Assembly: GCF_035581365.1 (NCBI RefSeq)
Contig: NZ_CP141590.1
Span: forward strand, 2,042,001 to 2,106,000
Source: Tsuneonella sp. CC-YZS046
GTDB taxonomy: Bacteria; Pseudomonadota; Alphaproteobacteria; Sphingomonadales; Sphingomonadaceae
Reading direction: 5' to 3'
Length of the DNA stretch: 64,000 nt
Shown: positions 1 to 7,822 of the stretch, piece after piece
How positions within the stretch are numbered: the first letter of the stretch is position 1
Layout of the letters: every line of letters begins with the position of its first letter
Program-made: the position numbers and the translations under genes
The notes under the pieces: generated by a model
Told to the model about the DNA's origin: nothing
Seen by the model: only the letters and a program-made list of their open reading frames with translations
Databases searched by the model: none

Positions 1-477
1 TCCGTTGCGAGCGCCGATGGCAAGCATCTCATTGTTAACCGGATCGTTCTTTTCAGTACTCTGCCGAAAAGGCGACAGCACATCAGGCCCGGGAGTCCCT
101 TCGGATGTGATGGGCCTGCCCCAGATATCCCGCTTGGGCAGGAGATTGTCTGAAAGGCCGGGGATACCGCTCATAAACTCTTCACCCAGCGTGTTGCGCT
201 GGCGCTGGACTGGATCAAGCGCGCGCGCTGGACCGGCCAGCACGTTGGGCATCCCCCACATGCGCACGCGCCCACCAGAGGCAAGACCCAAGGTGTCACC
301 ATCGATAGCGTTGGTGATGTTCCCCAGTGAAGGGATCGCGTCCTGCCGCGATGCTTTCGGTGCTGGAGCATCGAGAACGAAACCCTCAGGAAGCTGCGGC
401 AAGTCCTCTTCCTTGCGCTTCTTGCGAGGCGGATCGCTGTCGAGGACGAACCCAGGGGGCAGCGGCGGCAGGCTCAC
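1..477 (-). CDS. Phage-type large protein, N-terminal part (runs off the window)
   Basis: An open minus-strand frame of 159 codons reaches the window edge without a stop. It starts with GTG at 477, overlapping the stop of the upstream gene (GTGA), so it is translationally coupled. The visible N-terminus carries two copies of an LPxGFVLD motif, a short stretch (AIDGDTL then RVRMWG) resembling a staphylococcal-nuclease-type motif, and then a segment with LLPKRDIWGRPI and SPFR motifs of the kind I recall from long phage virion or polyvalent proteins. Function is not established; the nuclease resemblance is only a motif. The rest lies outside the window. Confidence 0.6.
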   Translation of the reverse strand, partial: MSLPPLPPGFVLDSDPPRKKRKEEDLPQLPEGFVLDAPAPKASRQDAIPSLGNITNAIDGDTLGLASGGRVRMWGMPNVLAGPARALDPVQRQRNTLGEEFMSGIPGLSDNLLPKRDIWGRPITSEGTPGPDVLSPFRQSTEKNDPVNNEMLAIGARNG

Positions 478-1376
478 TTGGCCGGCACCCACTGGCCGTT
501 GCGCAGTTCTATCCTGCGGCCTGTCCGGGGATCGATGGCAGTCGGCACGCTACTGCCCTTGCGCGGCGCACCAGCCAGGGTTGCGCGCGGCGGCAATGGC
601 ATCTTGCGGAGCTTCTCCCGGTTGCCCTGCCGAATACCTTCGAGCGATGTGCGATGGCCCTGACGAACGCCCTCCAGTTCTATATCGTTGCCGGTGCGAT
701 GGTCATCCAGTTCCAGATCGCGGCTATGCGCAGATGGTCCGCTGGATTTGAGGACGTAATCCTCAACGGCCCGGAAATACTCATCCGTCCCCGGCTGAAT
801 CCCGAGATGCTTGGCATATAGCTCGAAATCTTCGGGACCCCGGTAAACTTCCTTGGCCTCTCCGGTAATGGGATCGTAGACGATCCGGGCGCGGCCTATC
901 GTCGTCGGACGTGAGGCATCCAGATCGGCCTGGCGCTGATCTACCCAATCTTCCCGCCGCCACTTCTCGATCGTATTGTCAGTGTCCCGAGCGCGGCTGG
1001 CCATGCGACCCGTGATTTCCGCAGCCCTGCCCCAATCGTCATTCATGAAGGCAGCAGCGCGAGCGAACCGATCCGCCCAGGATGCAGCCTTGTTATTCGC
1101 TTCCAGTTGCTTCCGGGCACCTTCGTAATCGAACACTTCACGAGGCGTCGGCTGTCGGGGAGCGGAGTTTTCCGGCGCACCCTGGATCATGGGGGCGCCA
1201 ACCAGTTCAGACGGGCGCTTGCCGGAATTTGGATCACGTATATCGGTAGATGGCATTTCCTGAGCCGGGGGAAGGTAGATAGGGTTGGCAACACCCTGAC
1301 CTTCGCCCTGTGCGAACAGGTTTTTGGGATTGTTGGTTGCAAGCAGGCCGCGGCCCTTCAATCGCTTAAACAGCAT
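474..1376 (-). CDS. Hypothetical phage-type protein, 300 aa
   Basis: Hydrophilic, mostly helical protein rich in charged residues. Its C-terminal third has a repeated GVRQGHR/GIRQGNR pattern, followed by a basic, proline-rich tail. I chose the ATG at 1376 over earlier in-frame ATGs because AGAAGG lies about nine bases upstream and the gene then overlaps the preceding stop by only a few bases. It sits between small unknown genes and a large phage-type protein, which suggests a virion or assembly role. I do not recognise the family. Confidence 0.6.
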   Translation of the reverse strand: MLFKRLKGRGLLATNNPKNLFAQGEGQGVANPIYLPPAQEMPSTDIRDPNSGKRPSELVGAPMIQGAPENSAPRQPTPREVFDYEGARKQLEANNKAASWADRFARAAAFMNDDWGRAAEITGRMASRARDTDNTIEKWRREDWVDQRQADLDASRPTTIGRARIVYDPITGEAKEVYRGPEDFELYAKHLGIQPGTDEYFRAVEDYVLKSSGPSAHSRDLELDDHRTGNDIELEGVRQGHRTSLEGIRQGNREKLRKMPLPPRATLAGAPRKGSSVPTAIDPRTGRRIELRNGQWVPAK

Positions 1377-1806
1377 TATCGGCATCCTTCTCGCCAAGCG
1401 TCATCAGTTCATGGAAATGCTGTGCGAACAGCATCGTGGCAGGGCTCTCCTCCCCGCCGATCTCAACCAGGCGCGTGGCTGCATTCTCGTCACCACGATC
1501 CGCGAGATAGTTTATCCAGGCAACGCATTCCCCTGCGAGAAAGGAGCGAATATCATCCTCTCCATGCCTCACAGCGATCCCCGCTGCCCGGTCCAGCATG
1601 GAAATTACAGCCACCACATCGGAGAAGCCGCCATGCAATGCCGCCATCCGGGCGATGACCAAACCTTCGTTCAAAGCCCAAAACGCAATCTGCTCATCGC
1701 TGGTGGAAGCAATCTCCATCGTTCGCGCCACCAGTGCGCGTTGCGCGTGCAAGTCGCCTTGCGCTGCTTCCCGTAATCTGGCGAACACGTTCGATCTGCC
1801 TGCCAT
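1366..1806 (-). CDS. Hypothetical phage-type protein, 146 aa
   Basis: Alanine-rich, predicted all-helical protein with no motif I recognise. It lies nine bases after the preceding gene and overlaps the next one, so it is part of one minus-strand run from 2216 to beyond the left edge. The tight packing and absence of functional motifs are typical of small phage morphogenesis genes; this is inference from context only. Confidence 0.55.
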   Translation of the reverse strand: MAGRSNVFARLREAAQGDLHAQRALVARTMEIASTSDEQIAFWALNEGLVIARMAALHGGFSDVVAVISMLDRAAGIAVRHGEDDIRSFLAGECVAWINYLADRGDENAATRLVEIGGEESPATMLFAQHFHELMTLGEKDADNAV

Positions 1807-1815
1807 TGTCGCCCC

Positions 1816-2085
1816 TCAATGCACCGTTGGAACCAGATCGGGAGCGGAAATCCCAAGTTCGCAGGCCATGAAAGCCGCTATTGCCGTCCAGCCTTGCGGC
1901 GAACCCAGCAGTGCCAGCAGATTCAGATCGATGGTGGTCAGTCGGCCAAAGACCACGCGACGATCCACACCCGTCATCTCCGAGAACTGACGCGTCAGTT
2001 CCGCAGCGGAGTGGAATTGCGCCTGACGGTCAGTTGCCGCCCGCAGCCTTGCGTCAACGGAAGGACCCGAGAGGAATGCGAGCAT
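1816..2085 (-). CDS. Hypothetical protein, 89 aa, phage-type cluster
   Basis: Small helical protein. The likely ATG at 2085 overlaps the TGA of the upstream ribbon-helix-helix gene (TGATG), so translation is coupled; a GTG three bases earlier is an alternative. No recognisable domain. The gene order argues for a shared role with the following phage-type genes. Confidence 0.55.
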   Translation of the reverse strand: MLAFLSGPSVDARLRAATDRQAQFHSAAELTRQFSEMTGVDRRVVFGRLTTIDLNLLALLGSPQGWTAIAAFMACELGISAPDLVPTVH

Positions 2086-2216
2086 CACAGCCCAACCTTC
2101 TCGCGAACTACGGAACGGAGATATTCAGAAACGCTACATCCGGCATTCCGCGCGCGCTCTGAAAGCGCAGCGATCAATCGGCCATTCGCACGAAAGGATA
2201 CGTGCACATCTTGCAT
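2085..2216 (-). CDS. Small ribbon-helix-helix-like protein, 43 aa
   Basis: A short ORF with a strong ribosome binding site (GGAGGTG just before ATG 2216) and a stop overlapping the next start. The sequence has a VSFRANG strand-like N-terminus and then a helix-turn-helix ending in SVSEYLR, the usual pattern of ribbon-helix-helix proteins that pair as dimers and contact DNA through the strand. It is the first gene of the run leading left, so it may regulate that operon. RHH assignment is by pattern only. Confidence 0.55.
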   Translation of the reverse strand: MQDVHVSFRANGRLIAALSERARNAGCSVSEYLRSVVREKVGL

Positions 2217-2337
2217 TTTCACCTCCACTGCCATCACGGCGTTGAGTGCAGTGGCTGTAACACAAACCTATTGGAATCGCAAGGGAATGTCGCTGCGATA
2301 TGCCAATCCTCAACAGCGCAAACCAAGCATGTAAGGC

Positions 2338-2362
2338 AAACAAAAACCCCACCGAAGCGGGG
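2338..2362 (-). terminator. Intrinsic terminator after the HTH regulator gene
   Basis: Read on the minus strand, CCCCGC-TTCG-GTGGGG forms a short tetraloop hairpin followed directly by TTTTTG and more T residues. It lies about 30 bases past the stop of the gene at 2392-3051 and separates it from the downstream small-gene operon. Confidence 0.75.
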
Positions 2363-2391
2363 CTAGTTGAAGTTAAGAGAAGGCGAGGGCT

Positions 2392-3051
2392 TTACTCGCC
2401 CTCAGCGAACCTGCGTTTTAGCACCTCTTCAAAGGGTTCGAGGGAGTTGGGATCGGCGAGCGTTTCCGTGAGGGATAAACCGTTATCATTGGCCTCGTCC
2501 AAGCTACGCGTCGATCGATTAAAGCCAGCCATCTCGAATGCCCTGGATCGAAATCTTGCAGCGGAGCTCTCTATCTCTGTAAGCGGCAACTTACCATCCA
2601 AGAGTTGTAGGTACATTTCGTTGACAGCGTCCATCCGTATGTCCCGGGGGACGTGCAGACCGATTGCCTTTTCGATCCGGCGAGGGAGATTTTCCTCCCT
2701 AATGACAGCTTTGCGTAGGGATTGGCCGCTGACGCCAGAGGGGCGAAGTCCCTTCTTGTCCATGTCACGGCGCATCTGCCTAACAGTCCAAGTGGAAATA
2801 CCGAGATAAGCCGCAATTTGCTTTCGGGTTGCCCCGCTGCGAAGCATGTTCTTCGCCTGCCTGATTTGTGAAGGGGTCAGCCGATTGTCATTACAGGCGA
2901 CGCGTCGTAGCCCGTGTCGCCTTCGCCAATAACACACTCCACTCGGCGTTACTCCAAAAGCATCAGCGATGGTGTTATCGCTGGCCCCAGCATCATACAT
3001 TGCCAAGGCGCGAGCTGAGTCAATTTTCGGCACAAAGTTTTTAGATGGCAT
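2392..3051 (-). CDS. Double helix-turn-helix DNA-binding protein, 219 aa
   Basis: Residues about 10-40 form one homeodomain-like HTH (ALAMYDAGASDNTIADAFGV) and about 55-90 a second (RQAKNMLRSGATRKQIAAYL), the arrangement of Hin/transposase-like or phage small-terminase-like DNA-binding modules. The C-terminal half is helical without motifs. The start at ATG 3051 is preceded by AAGGAG at good spacing; the frame continues upstream without a better start. It lies between the RhuM operon and the phage-type genes, so a regulator or packaging role are both possible. Confidence 0.6.
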   Translation of the reverse strand: MPSKNFVPKIDSARALAMYDAGASDNTIADAFGVTPSGVCYWRRRHGLRRVACNDNRLTPSQIRQAKNMLRSGATRKQIAAYLGISTWTVRQMRRDMDKKGLRPSGVSGQSLRKAVIREENLPRRIEKAIGLHVPRDIRMDAVNEMYLQLLDGKLPLTEIESSAARFRSRAFEMAGFNRSTRSLDEANDNGLSLTETLADPNSLEPFEEVLKRRFAEGE

Positions 3052-3206
3052 AGCACTTCTCCTTGTGAGTCGCCCCACCTCAAAGAGAAGTAAGATTCCC
3101 AAGTTTGTCCAAGTAATCAGACATAAATTAGAAGATATATTAGAGTGAATCTTGTTAGTTTATGGAGAATATTCTGTTTATACAAGGTCCAGGTAGAGCG
3201 GTAGCA

Positions 3207-4259
3207 CTATTTTTTTGGGCGCTTGGCCTTGGGTAGCGCTTTGTTCTGTTCCTTTAGCGCCGCCATGGCTCTGTCAGCCTCTAGCTGACGCTCGGCCTTT
3301 CGCTTTGCGTTGTAAATCTCGTATTGGCGTTCAGCGTGCCGATCGGCGTCCTTTTTCAGAACATTCCCGCCATGGGTGAGTACGACACGGCCAAGAGACT
3401 TAAGCTGATCATCCAGCAGACGCTTGGCGTCATCCATCATCACGAGGCGGCCGATGTCGGCCTGATCCTCGAAGATATCGAGCAAGATCGTGGTGAGGCG
3501 ATTGAGTTCCTTGACCTCCGACTCGCCGAAGTAGTTTTTCGAAACCGTCACATCGCCCTTGCGGATATTGTCGTTCGGCCAAGTGGTCAGGCCCATATCC
3601 GGCTGCGTTGCATCTGCGCGAGATTTGATCAGTTCAGCCGGCGTATGTGAGGTAACGGCATAAACGATCTTCGCCTGTGTGGTTTTGTAGAAACCGCGCC
3701 ACTTTTCGGAATCGCCATCATAGTCTTGGCACATTGCGCAGATGCGGCGGAGTTCACGATAGACATTCGCCTCATCGGAACGAATGTCCCGAATGATTTC
3801 GCGCAGCTCGGCGAGGCGATCAGCATTCTCTGGCTGTTTCAAGCGCACCGAGTCGATGACGAAGCCTTTGGTCGCGAACTGCACCAGCTTGTCAGTCGCC
3901 CACCGCCGGAAGAGGGTCGCCTGTGCCGACGAGACTCGATAACCGACAGAGATCACCATATCGAGCGTGTAGTGCTCAATCTGCCGTTCAACCCGGCGCA
4001 TGCCCTCCTGGCGAACTTGTGCAATTTTCGCACTAGTTGCCTCAGCCTCAAGCTCGCCTTCGGCATACACATTGGCGATATGTTTGGTGATGACAGAGCG
4101 ATCCACGCCGAAAAGCTCGGCAATCTGCGCCTGCGTCATCCATAAGGTTTCGCCCTCATAGCGAATGTCAAGGCGTAGGCCCTTGTCAGTGCTATAAACA
4201 AGGAAGCGATCGCCCGTAACCTCGTCTTCTTGGAGCACAACGGGTTCATTGTTGGTCAT
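3207..4259 (-). CDS. RhuM family protein
   Basis: 350 aa, matching the virulence-associated RhuM family. The N-terminal third holds the conserved block with TLWMTQAQIAELFGVDRSVI, a helix-turn-helix-like segment, and VISVGYRV followed by FRRWAT, the family signature. The C-terminus is a lysine/arginine-rich, probably coiled-coil tail. RhuM proteins are common on islands and next to restriction or defence genes, but their biochemical role is not settled. The start overlaps the previous gene by ATGA, so this is the last gene of a coupled operon. Confidence 0.85.
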   Translation of the reverse strand: MTNNEPVVLQEDEVTGDRFLVYSTDKGLRLDIRYEGETLWMTQAQIAELFGVDRSVITKHIANVYAEGELEAEATSAKIAQVRQEGMRRVERQIEHYTLDMVISVGYRVSSAQATLFRRWATDKLVQFATKGFVIDSVRLKQPENADRLAELREIIRDIRSDEANVYRELRRICAMCQDYDGDSEKWRGFYKTTQAKIVYAVTSHTPAELIKSRADATQPDMGLTTWPNDNIRKGDVTVSKNYFGESEVKELNRLTTILLDIFEDQADIGRLVMMDDAKRLLDDQLKSLGRVVLTHGGNVLKKDADRHAERQYEIYNAKRKAERQLEADRAMAALKEQNKALPKAKRPKK

Positions 4260-4474
4260 TTGGGCAACTCACTAGCAATCAGCACAGGGTATTTCCGCGC
4301 ATCGGCAAGTGCCATTTCCAGCGAGCCGATGACACCTTCGGCACCTTCATCAAGATCGGCGACAAATGATATCGCATCGGCCGTCCAGCTAGTGATCTTG
4401 CCGCTGCTATCATAGAAAACCTCATGTAGAGCTATGTGCTCATCATGCCGGATCAGGCGATAGTTCCAGGTCAT
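4256..4474 (-). CDS. Hypothetical 72 aa protein coupled to RhuM
   Basis: Small acidic protein beginning MTWNYRLIRH. Its TGA overlaps the RhuM ATG (ATGA), and its own start lies inside the end of the preceding small gene. No catalytic motif is visible. Its tight coupling to RhuM suggests the two are made in fixed ratio and may act together. Confidence 0.65.
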   Translation of the reverse strand: MTWNYRLIRHDEHIALHEVFYDSSGKITSWTADAISFVADLDEGAEGVIGSLEMALADARKYPVLIASELPK

Positions 4475-4580
4475 GGTACCGAATTCCTATTCTCATCGCC
4501 ACCACCAGCCGCAGAATCCGTAGCATTGCCTCAGCCTGGCTAGCGCTTGATTCATTCGCTGCGATCCATAGGCCGATCAT
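4443..4580 (-). CDS. Hypothetical 45 aa protein in the RhuM operon
   Basis: Start ATG at 4580 overlaps the TGA of the upstream membrane-protein gene (ATGA), and the end overlaps the next gene by about 30 bases. The protein is one amphipathic helix (ASQAEAMLRILRLVV) plus a short tail. The double overlap is the main evidence that it is translated. Confidence 0.45.
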   Translation of the reverse strand: MIGLWIAANESSASQAEAMLRILRLVVAMRIGIRYHDLELSPDPA

Positions 4581-4843
4581 CTCGCGCGGCAAAGCCTCGT
4601 AAGCCCGTATGTGATCCAAAGGCCGACAATCCAAACCGTGCAAACCGGCAGGGCAAGGACTATCCAGATCGGGGCTAGATTGGAGCCAGCCAACCCGCCT
4701 AGGATACCGACAGCGATTGCCAGAAGCATCGCACCACCAGACAGCCATGCGGCGGCTCGCCAACGGCCTTCGAACAGCCAAAAGGCTAGTCCCTGCGGAA
4801 CCAGCCAAAGAGCTGCGATGCCGAGAAGGAAGGTAATCTCCAT
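4577..4843 (-). CDS. Small membrane protein, 88 aa, RhuM operon
   Basis: Two or three hydrophobic segments (residues about 3-25, 33-52, 58-80) with short positively charged loops, so an inner-membrane protein. ATG 4843 follows AGAGG at good spacing. It appears to be the first gene of the four-gene overlapping run ending with RhuM. A small membrane protein coupled to a soluble RhuM protein is a combination also seen in defence or toxin modules, but nothing here proves such a role. Confidence 0.6.
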   Translation of the reverse strand: MEITFLLGIAALWLVPQGLAFWLFEGRWRAAAWLSGGAMLLAIAVGILGGLAGSNLAPIWIVLALPVCTVWIVGLWITYGLTRLCRAR

Positions 4844-4966
4844 CACCACCCTCTTATGCGGAGAAGCCTTAACGCGCTCTCAAGACGGAAAGCAGCTACC
4901 AGTTCCGGGACGACCCTATGTCCAACAAGCCTTGTAGAATGGACCGCCCGCTCTCGGCCACTGCGG

Positions 4967-5404
4967 TCATACGCTACAAGGCTCCTCATTCGATCCTACT
5001 GCCCCATTCATGTTTGCGTTGCCGTCACAGCGGTGGATCACCGCTTCTTGAACGCATAACCTTCTGAGGCGGTAATTCTCATCCGCACCGGCTGTTTTGG
5101 GCAGATCAAGAAATGCTTTGTGGCTCGGATACCAAACTCCGAGAATTTCGTCTGTTTGCTGCTGCTCACCCACGGGCTGCCCCAGGACGGGAAGTCTCCA
5201 GAGGATAGTGGCCCCCACTCTTTTCAGCAGTTTTTCCAGGCCCGTGATGTATTGATGATGGAGATCGCCATCAGGATAACCCGCTTCGGCGGTATAGGTG
5301 TTGATGTTCACCATCAGTACGGGCGGATCATCCCCACTTTCGGCAATGGCCTTGATGGCAGCAAGCTCATTCGCGTTTCTTTTGAGATGGTCTGGAAGCA
5401 GCAT
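4967..5404 (-). CDS. DUF1330-like hypothetical protein, 145 aa
   Basis: The central part resembles the small ferredoxin-like-fold DUF1330 family: PVLMVNINTY as first strand, a long helix with LEKLLKRVGATILW, and ILGVWYPSHKAFLDL as a later strand. The N-terminus is longer than usual and the C-terminal 20 residues look unstructured. No catalytic residue is known for the family. It stands alone on the minus strand between two membrane-protein genes. Confidence 0.5.
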   Translation of the reverse strand: MLLPDHLKRNANELAAIKAIAESGDDPPVLMVNINTYTAEAGYPDGDLHHQYITGLEKLLKRVGATILWRLPVLGQPVGEQQQTDEILGVWYPSHKAFLDLPKTAGADENYRLRRLCVQEAVIHRCDGNANMNGAVGSNEEPCSV

Positions 5405-5441
5405 GTGGGGACCCGTTATTGTCCATTAGAAAACGGCCGGA

Positions 5442-5807
5442 TTATAATGAGTCCCTATGCACACGCACTCTGGCTGTCAGTGAGCCGTAAGCGGCGGGAA
5501 GACATAGCAACAAGAAGAAATACAAGAACCTTGCGCCGCGCTGCTCTAAGGTCGGCGAGAAACCACTCTCAAGATGCTCGCAACTCCCAAATATGCGATC
5601 TCCCGCACCGTCACATGACGGCTGGCCCAAAAGCAACGCCGCAACCAAAGCGATGCCAAAGCACCAAGCCGCACCCTTCCAGAGCACCGGGAATCGCCCG
5701 TACCTCTTGGCAGCATCAGAGGCGAGCTTGTAAGCTTTATAGGCAATTGCCGCGATCAAAAGACCGTGGCCGACCTTATAGATCTGATCGACATACAGTT
5801 CCAGCAT
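5442..5807 (-). CDS. Hypothetical membrane protein, 121 aa
   Basis: Contains a hydrophobic segment near residues 13-28, a second near 45-62 (GIALVAALLLG) and a third near 95-110, with two cysteines in the loop between the last two. ATG 5807 has GGGGAG five bases upstream and is preferred over a GTG at 5813. No family recognised. Confidence 0.5.
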   Translation of the reverse strand: MLELYVDQIYKVGHGLLIAAIAYKAYKLASDAAKRYGRFPVLWKGAAWCFGIALVAALLLGQPSCDGAGDRIFGSCEHLESGFSPTLEQRGARFLYFFLLLCLPAAYGSLTARVRVHRDSL

Positions 5808-5854
5808 GGGCACTCCCCTGCACTGGATTACGCCTGAGGAGAACCTGCCGTCAA

Positions 5855-6073
5855 TTATTCAGGAACCGAGACGCCCACGCGGCCCCCACGGTGGCTGAAA
5901 TGAGCACCGGCAGCCTCAAGCGCAACCTTCATTGCGGAGAGGCTTTTCTGGTCTATTGGCTGGCTCGATTCAAACCGAGCAACCGTAACACGAGTTAATC
6001 CCGCAGCTTCGGCAAGGTCTTTCGCACTCCAGGATAACGCTGCGCGCGCCATCTTACATTGCCTAACATCCAT
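5855..6073 (-). CDS. XRE/Cro-type transcriptional regulator, 72 aa
   Basis: A single helix-turn-helix domain: QCKMARAALSWSAKDLAE then GLTRVTVARFES, the pattern of short Cro/CI-like repressors carried on mobile elements. I prefer ATG 6073; a TTG at 6082 is also in frame. One palindromic operator lies right at the start codon and a matching copy 47 bp away faces the divergent operon at 6224, so autorepression and control of that operon are likely. Confidence 0.75.
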   Translation of the reverse strand: MDVRQCKMARAALSWSAKDLAEAAGLTRVTVARFESSQPIDQKSLSAMKVALEAAGAHFSHRGGRVGVSVPE

Positions 6074-6074
6074 A

Positions 6075-6091
6075 AGATACAATTTATATCA
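6075..6091. promoter_or_regulatory. Candidate operator O1 of the XRE regulator
   Basis: AGATA-caattta-TATCA, a near-perfect inverted repeat directly before the ATG of the XRE gene and over its probable -10 (TATAAA on the minus strand). It shares outer arms and the CAA..TATATCA pattern with the site at 6122-6138. Confidence 0.6.
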
Positions 6092-6121
6092 GGACGAAGC
6101 TTGACGCAACCTCATTAACCC

Positions 6122-6138
6122 TGATACAAACTATATCA
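6122..6138. promoter_or_regulatory. Candidate operator O2 of the XRE regulator
   Basis: TGATA-caaacta-TATCA is a perfect 5-bp inverted repeat centred 47 bp from O1. It overlaps the likely -10 of a plus-strand promoter whose -35 could be TTGACG at 6101-6106. Repressor bound here would block the operon starting at 6224. Confidence 0.6.
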
Positions 6139-6140
6139 GT

Positions 6141-6157
6141 CTTGGCGGCATGCCAAG
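6141..6157. promoter_or_regulatory. Inverted repeat in the leader of the 6224 operon
   Basis: CTTGGC-ggcat-GCCAAG is a perfect 6-bp inverted repeat just downstream of operator O2. It could be a second protein site or an mRNA hairpin in the 5' leader; the sequence does not tell which. Confidence 0.4.
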
Positions 6158-6223
6158 GCGGACCGATGCGAGGTTGCAGCCTCACACCGGCCCTGACCGC
6201 AACCGATCACATGGAGATCGATC

Positions 6224-6601
6224 ATGGCTGACCAAAGCCCTACACCCGGCGTGGCCGGGGTCAATGCCGCGCAGGCGGACGAAGCACGCCACGAGTCAAA
6301 TCAGGACAAGTGGAGCCCCAAATCCTTAAAAGCGCTCGAGATCAATGGTGCTACGCCGTTCTGGTTTCATGGAGACGGCGTTCATAGCCGATTGGCCGAA
6401 GCCCACGCCTTGCTTACAATTCTAGCAGGCACCTATCGGGATGCACATGAGTATCGCGACCTTTCGAAGGTCGAGATATCCCTGATAACCTTCAATGATG
6501 AGATTAAGCATCAAGCGCTTCACGGCGTCGCTACACTCATTGCATTGGCCCGGCACCATTATGACCATGTCTCCCAGGCAGATCGGGAGGAACGGTCATG
6601 A
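6224..6601 (+). CDS. Hypothetical protein, 125 aa, first gene of cargo operon
   Basis: GGAG lies about eight bases before ATG 6224. The N-terminal 30 residues look disordered, followed by a helical domain containing WFHGDGVHSRLAEAHAL and a histidine-rich end (ARHHYDHV). Its stop overlaps the next start (ATGA). No known family recognised; element cargo under the divergent XRE regulator. Confidence 0.65.
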   Translation: MADQSPTPGVAGVNAAQADEARHESNQDKWSPKSLKALEINGATPFWFHGDGVHSRLAEAHALLTILAGTYRDAHEYRDLSKVEISLITFNDEIKHQALHGVATLIALARHHYDHVSQADREERS

Positions 6602-6981
6602 ACCCGTGCCCGACCGACAGCGCTATCCTTGTCGCGTTCGACGAGTGGCGCAAGGCTTTGCTGGCCTATCGCGCCCTTCCTGATGCAGAGGAAGATCGCG
6701 TAGAGGATGAGCATGGATACACCGAAGAGGAAAAAACTCTTTGGGACAAGATCCACGGAGCGGAAAAGCTCATCGTGGAGAGTCCTGCGAAGACCCCGGC
6801 TGGTGTCAGCGCCAAACTCCTGATCGCACTTGTCCATATCGATGGCTATCGAGAAACCGAAACGACCGTAATCAGCGACGACATAAACGCGGTCCTCGCG
6901 CTCGATGAATCACTGGATGGCAACGGCCGGATTATTCTGGCCGCGATCCGTTCTCTCCAAGGCATGGAGGCGCAGTTATGA
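6598..6981 (+). CDS. Hypothetical protein, 127 aa, paralogue of the next gene
   Basis: Acidic, helical protein coupled to both neighbours by ATGA overlaps. It shares an organisation with the next gene: an N-terminal W-x-K helix, an acidic linker, a TEEEKTLWDKI helix, an AGVSAKL segment, then a C-terminal LDES..GN..ILAAI helix. The pair looks like a tandem duplication that has diverged. Function unknown. Confidence 0.65.
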   Translation: MNPCPTDSAILVAFDEWRKALLAYRALPDAEEDRVEDEHGYTEEEKTLWDKIHGAEKLIVESPAKTPAGVSAKLLIALVHIDGYRETETTVISDDINAVLALDESLDGNGRIILAAIRSLQGMEAQL

Positions 6982-7346
6982 CACGTCCCGATGCTGAAAT
7001 CATCGATGCATGGTACCGCAAGGTTACAGCCATGCAAGCCCACGAAGTCTTGTTCGAAACCCAGGACGATGACGGCGAATATACTCCTGAGGCACAGGCG
7101 CTCTGGGATACCATCGGTGCCGCCGATGCCGATATTCTCAACCTCGACGTTGTGTCGCTGGCGGGGATCGAAGTTAAGTTGTGGAACGCCATGCGGCATA
7201 TGTTTCATTATGCGGACGAGATGAACGAGCTGATGGCTCGTGATCCGGACGCGCTTCTCGCACGAGGGGAAAGTCTGGATTTCGATGCTCGACAGCTTCT
7301 CTCAGCGATCAAGGCTCTCCGTGCCCTTCAAATGAGGGAGGGGTGA
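6978..7346 (+). CDS. Hypothetical protein, 122 aa, paralogue of the previous gene
   Basis: Aligns by eye with the preceding protein along most of its length (TPEAQALWDTI, AGIEVKLWNAM, ARGESLDFDARQLLSAIKAL). Coupled to the preceding gene by ATGA. The similar length and order of motifs supports duplication within the operon. No function can be assigned. Confidence 0.65.
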   Translation: MTRPDAEIIDAWYRKVTAMQAHEVLFETQDDDGEYTPEAQALWDTIGAADADILNLDVVSLAGIEVKLWNAMRHMFHYADEMNELMARDPDALLARGESLDFDARQLLSAIKALRALQMREG

Positions 7347-7347
7347 C

Positions 7348-7770
7348 ATGAGCGAGCATGTGAACATCGGAGAGGTCTTCTCGACATTCGACCGGAACAC
7401 GATAGCCAGCGCGGTCGAGGTTCTCGTTGCCGTCCTGGATGCCATGGATGGTGAACCCGACCAGGAAGATGCGACCGATCTGGAGGATGATTTCGCGCTC
7501 TCTTCGCCAAATGCCCAGCTAGGCGGCCCTGGCTGCCTTGTCAGCGATAACGATTCCTGCCCGGCTGGAGATGACCGGATCTATGGAAGCGATGATGGCG
7601 CGGGCGGTGACGTGGATGACGCCGAAGAAGACGATCCTTCCGGCCAGTGCGACGAGGATGGGATCAATACCGATCTTCGCGTGCGGTGGCAGGATTACGG
7701 TCCAGGCTGCGCCATTAGCGATCCTGACTACGGTATTGATGACCAACCGCACGATGAAGAACCCGGCTGA
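7348..7770 (+). CDS. Acidic hypothetical protein, 140 aa
   Basis: Very acidic protein. The N-terminal helix (IASAVEVLVAVLDAMDG) is followed by an Asp/Glu-rich stretch with two copies of a GPGC-(L/A)-(V/I)-SD motif near residues 60 and 120 and four cysteines in total. It begins one base after the preceding stop and ends the operon before a strong terminator. Its low pI and cysteine repeats could suit a metal-binding or DNA-mimic role; both are guesses. Confidence 0.55.
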   Translation: MSEHVNIGEVFSTFDRNTIASAVEVLVAVLDAMDGEPDQEDATDLEDDFALSSPNAQLGGPGCLVSDNDSCPAGDDRIYGSDDGAGGDVDDAEEDDPSGQCDEDGINTDLRVRWQDYGPGCAISDPDYGIDDQPHDEEPG

Positions 7771-7822
7771 GGCCGTTTGACCAGCGACGAAATTCGTCGG
7801 CGGTCACGCATCTCATCGCCTA

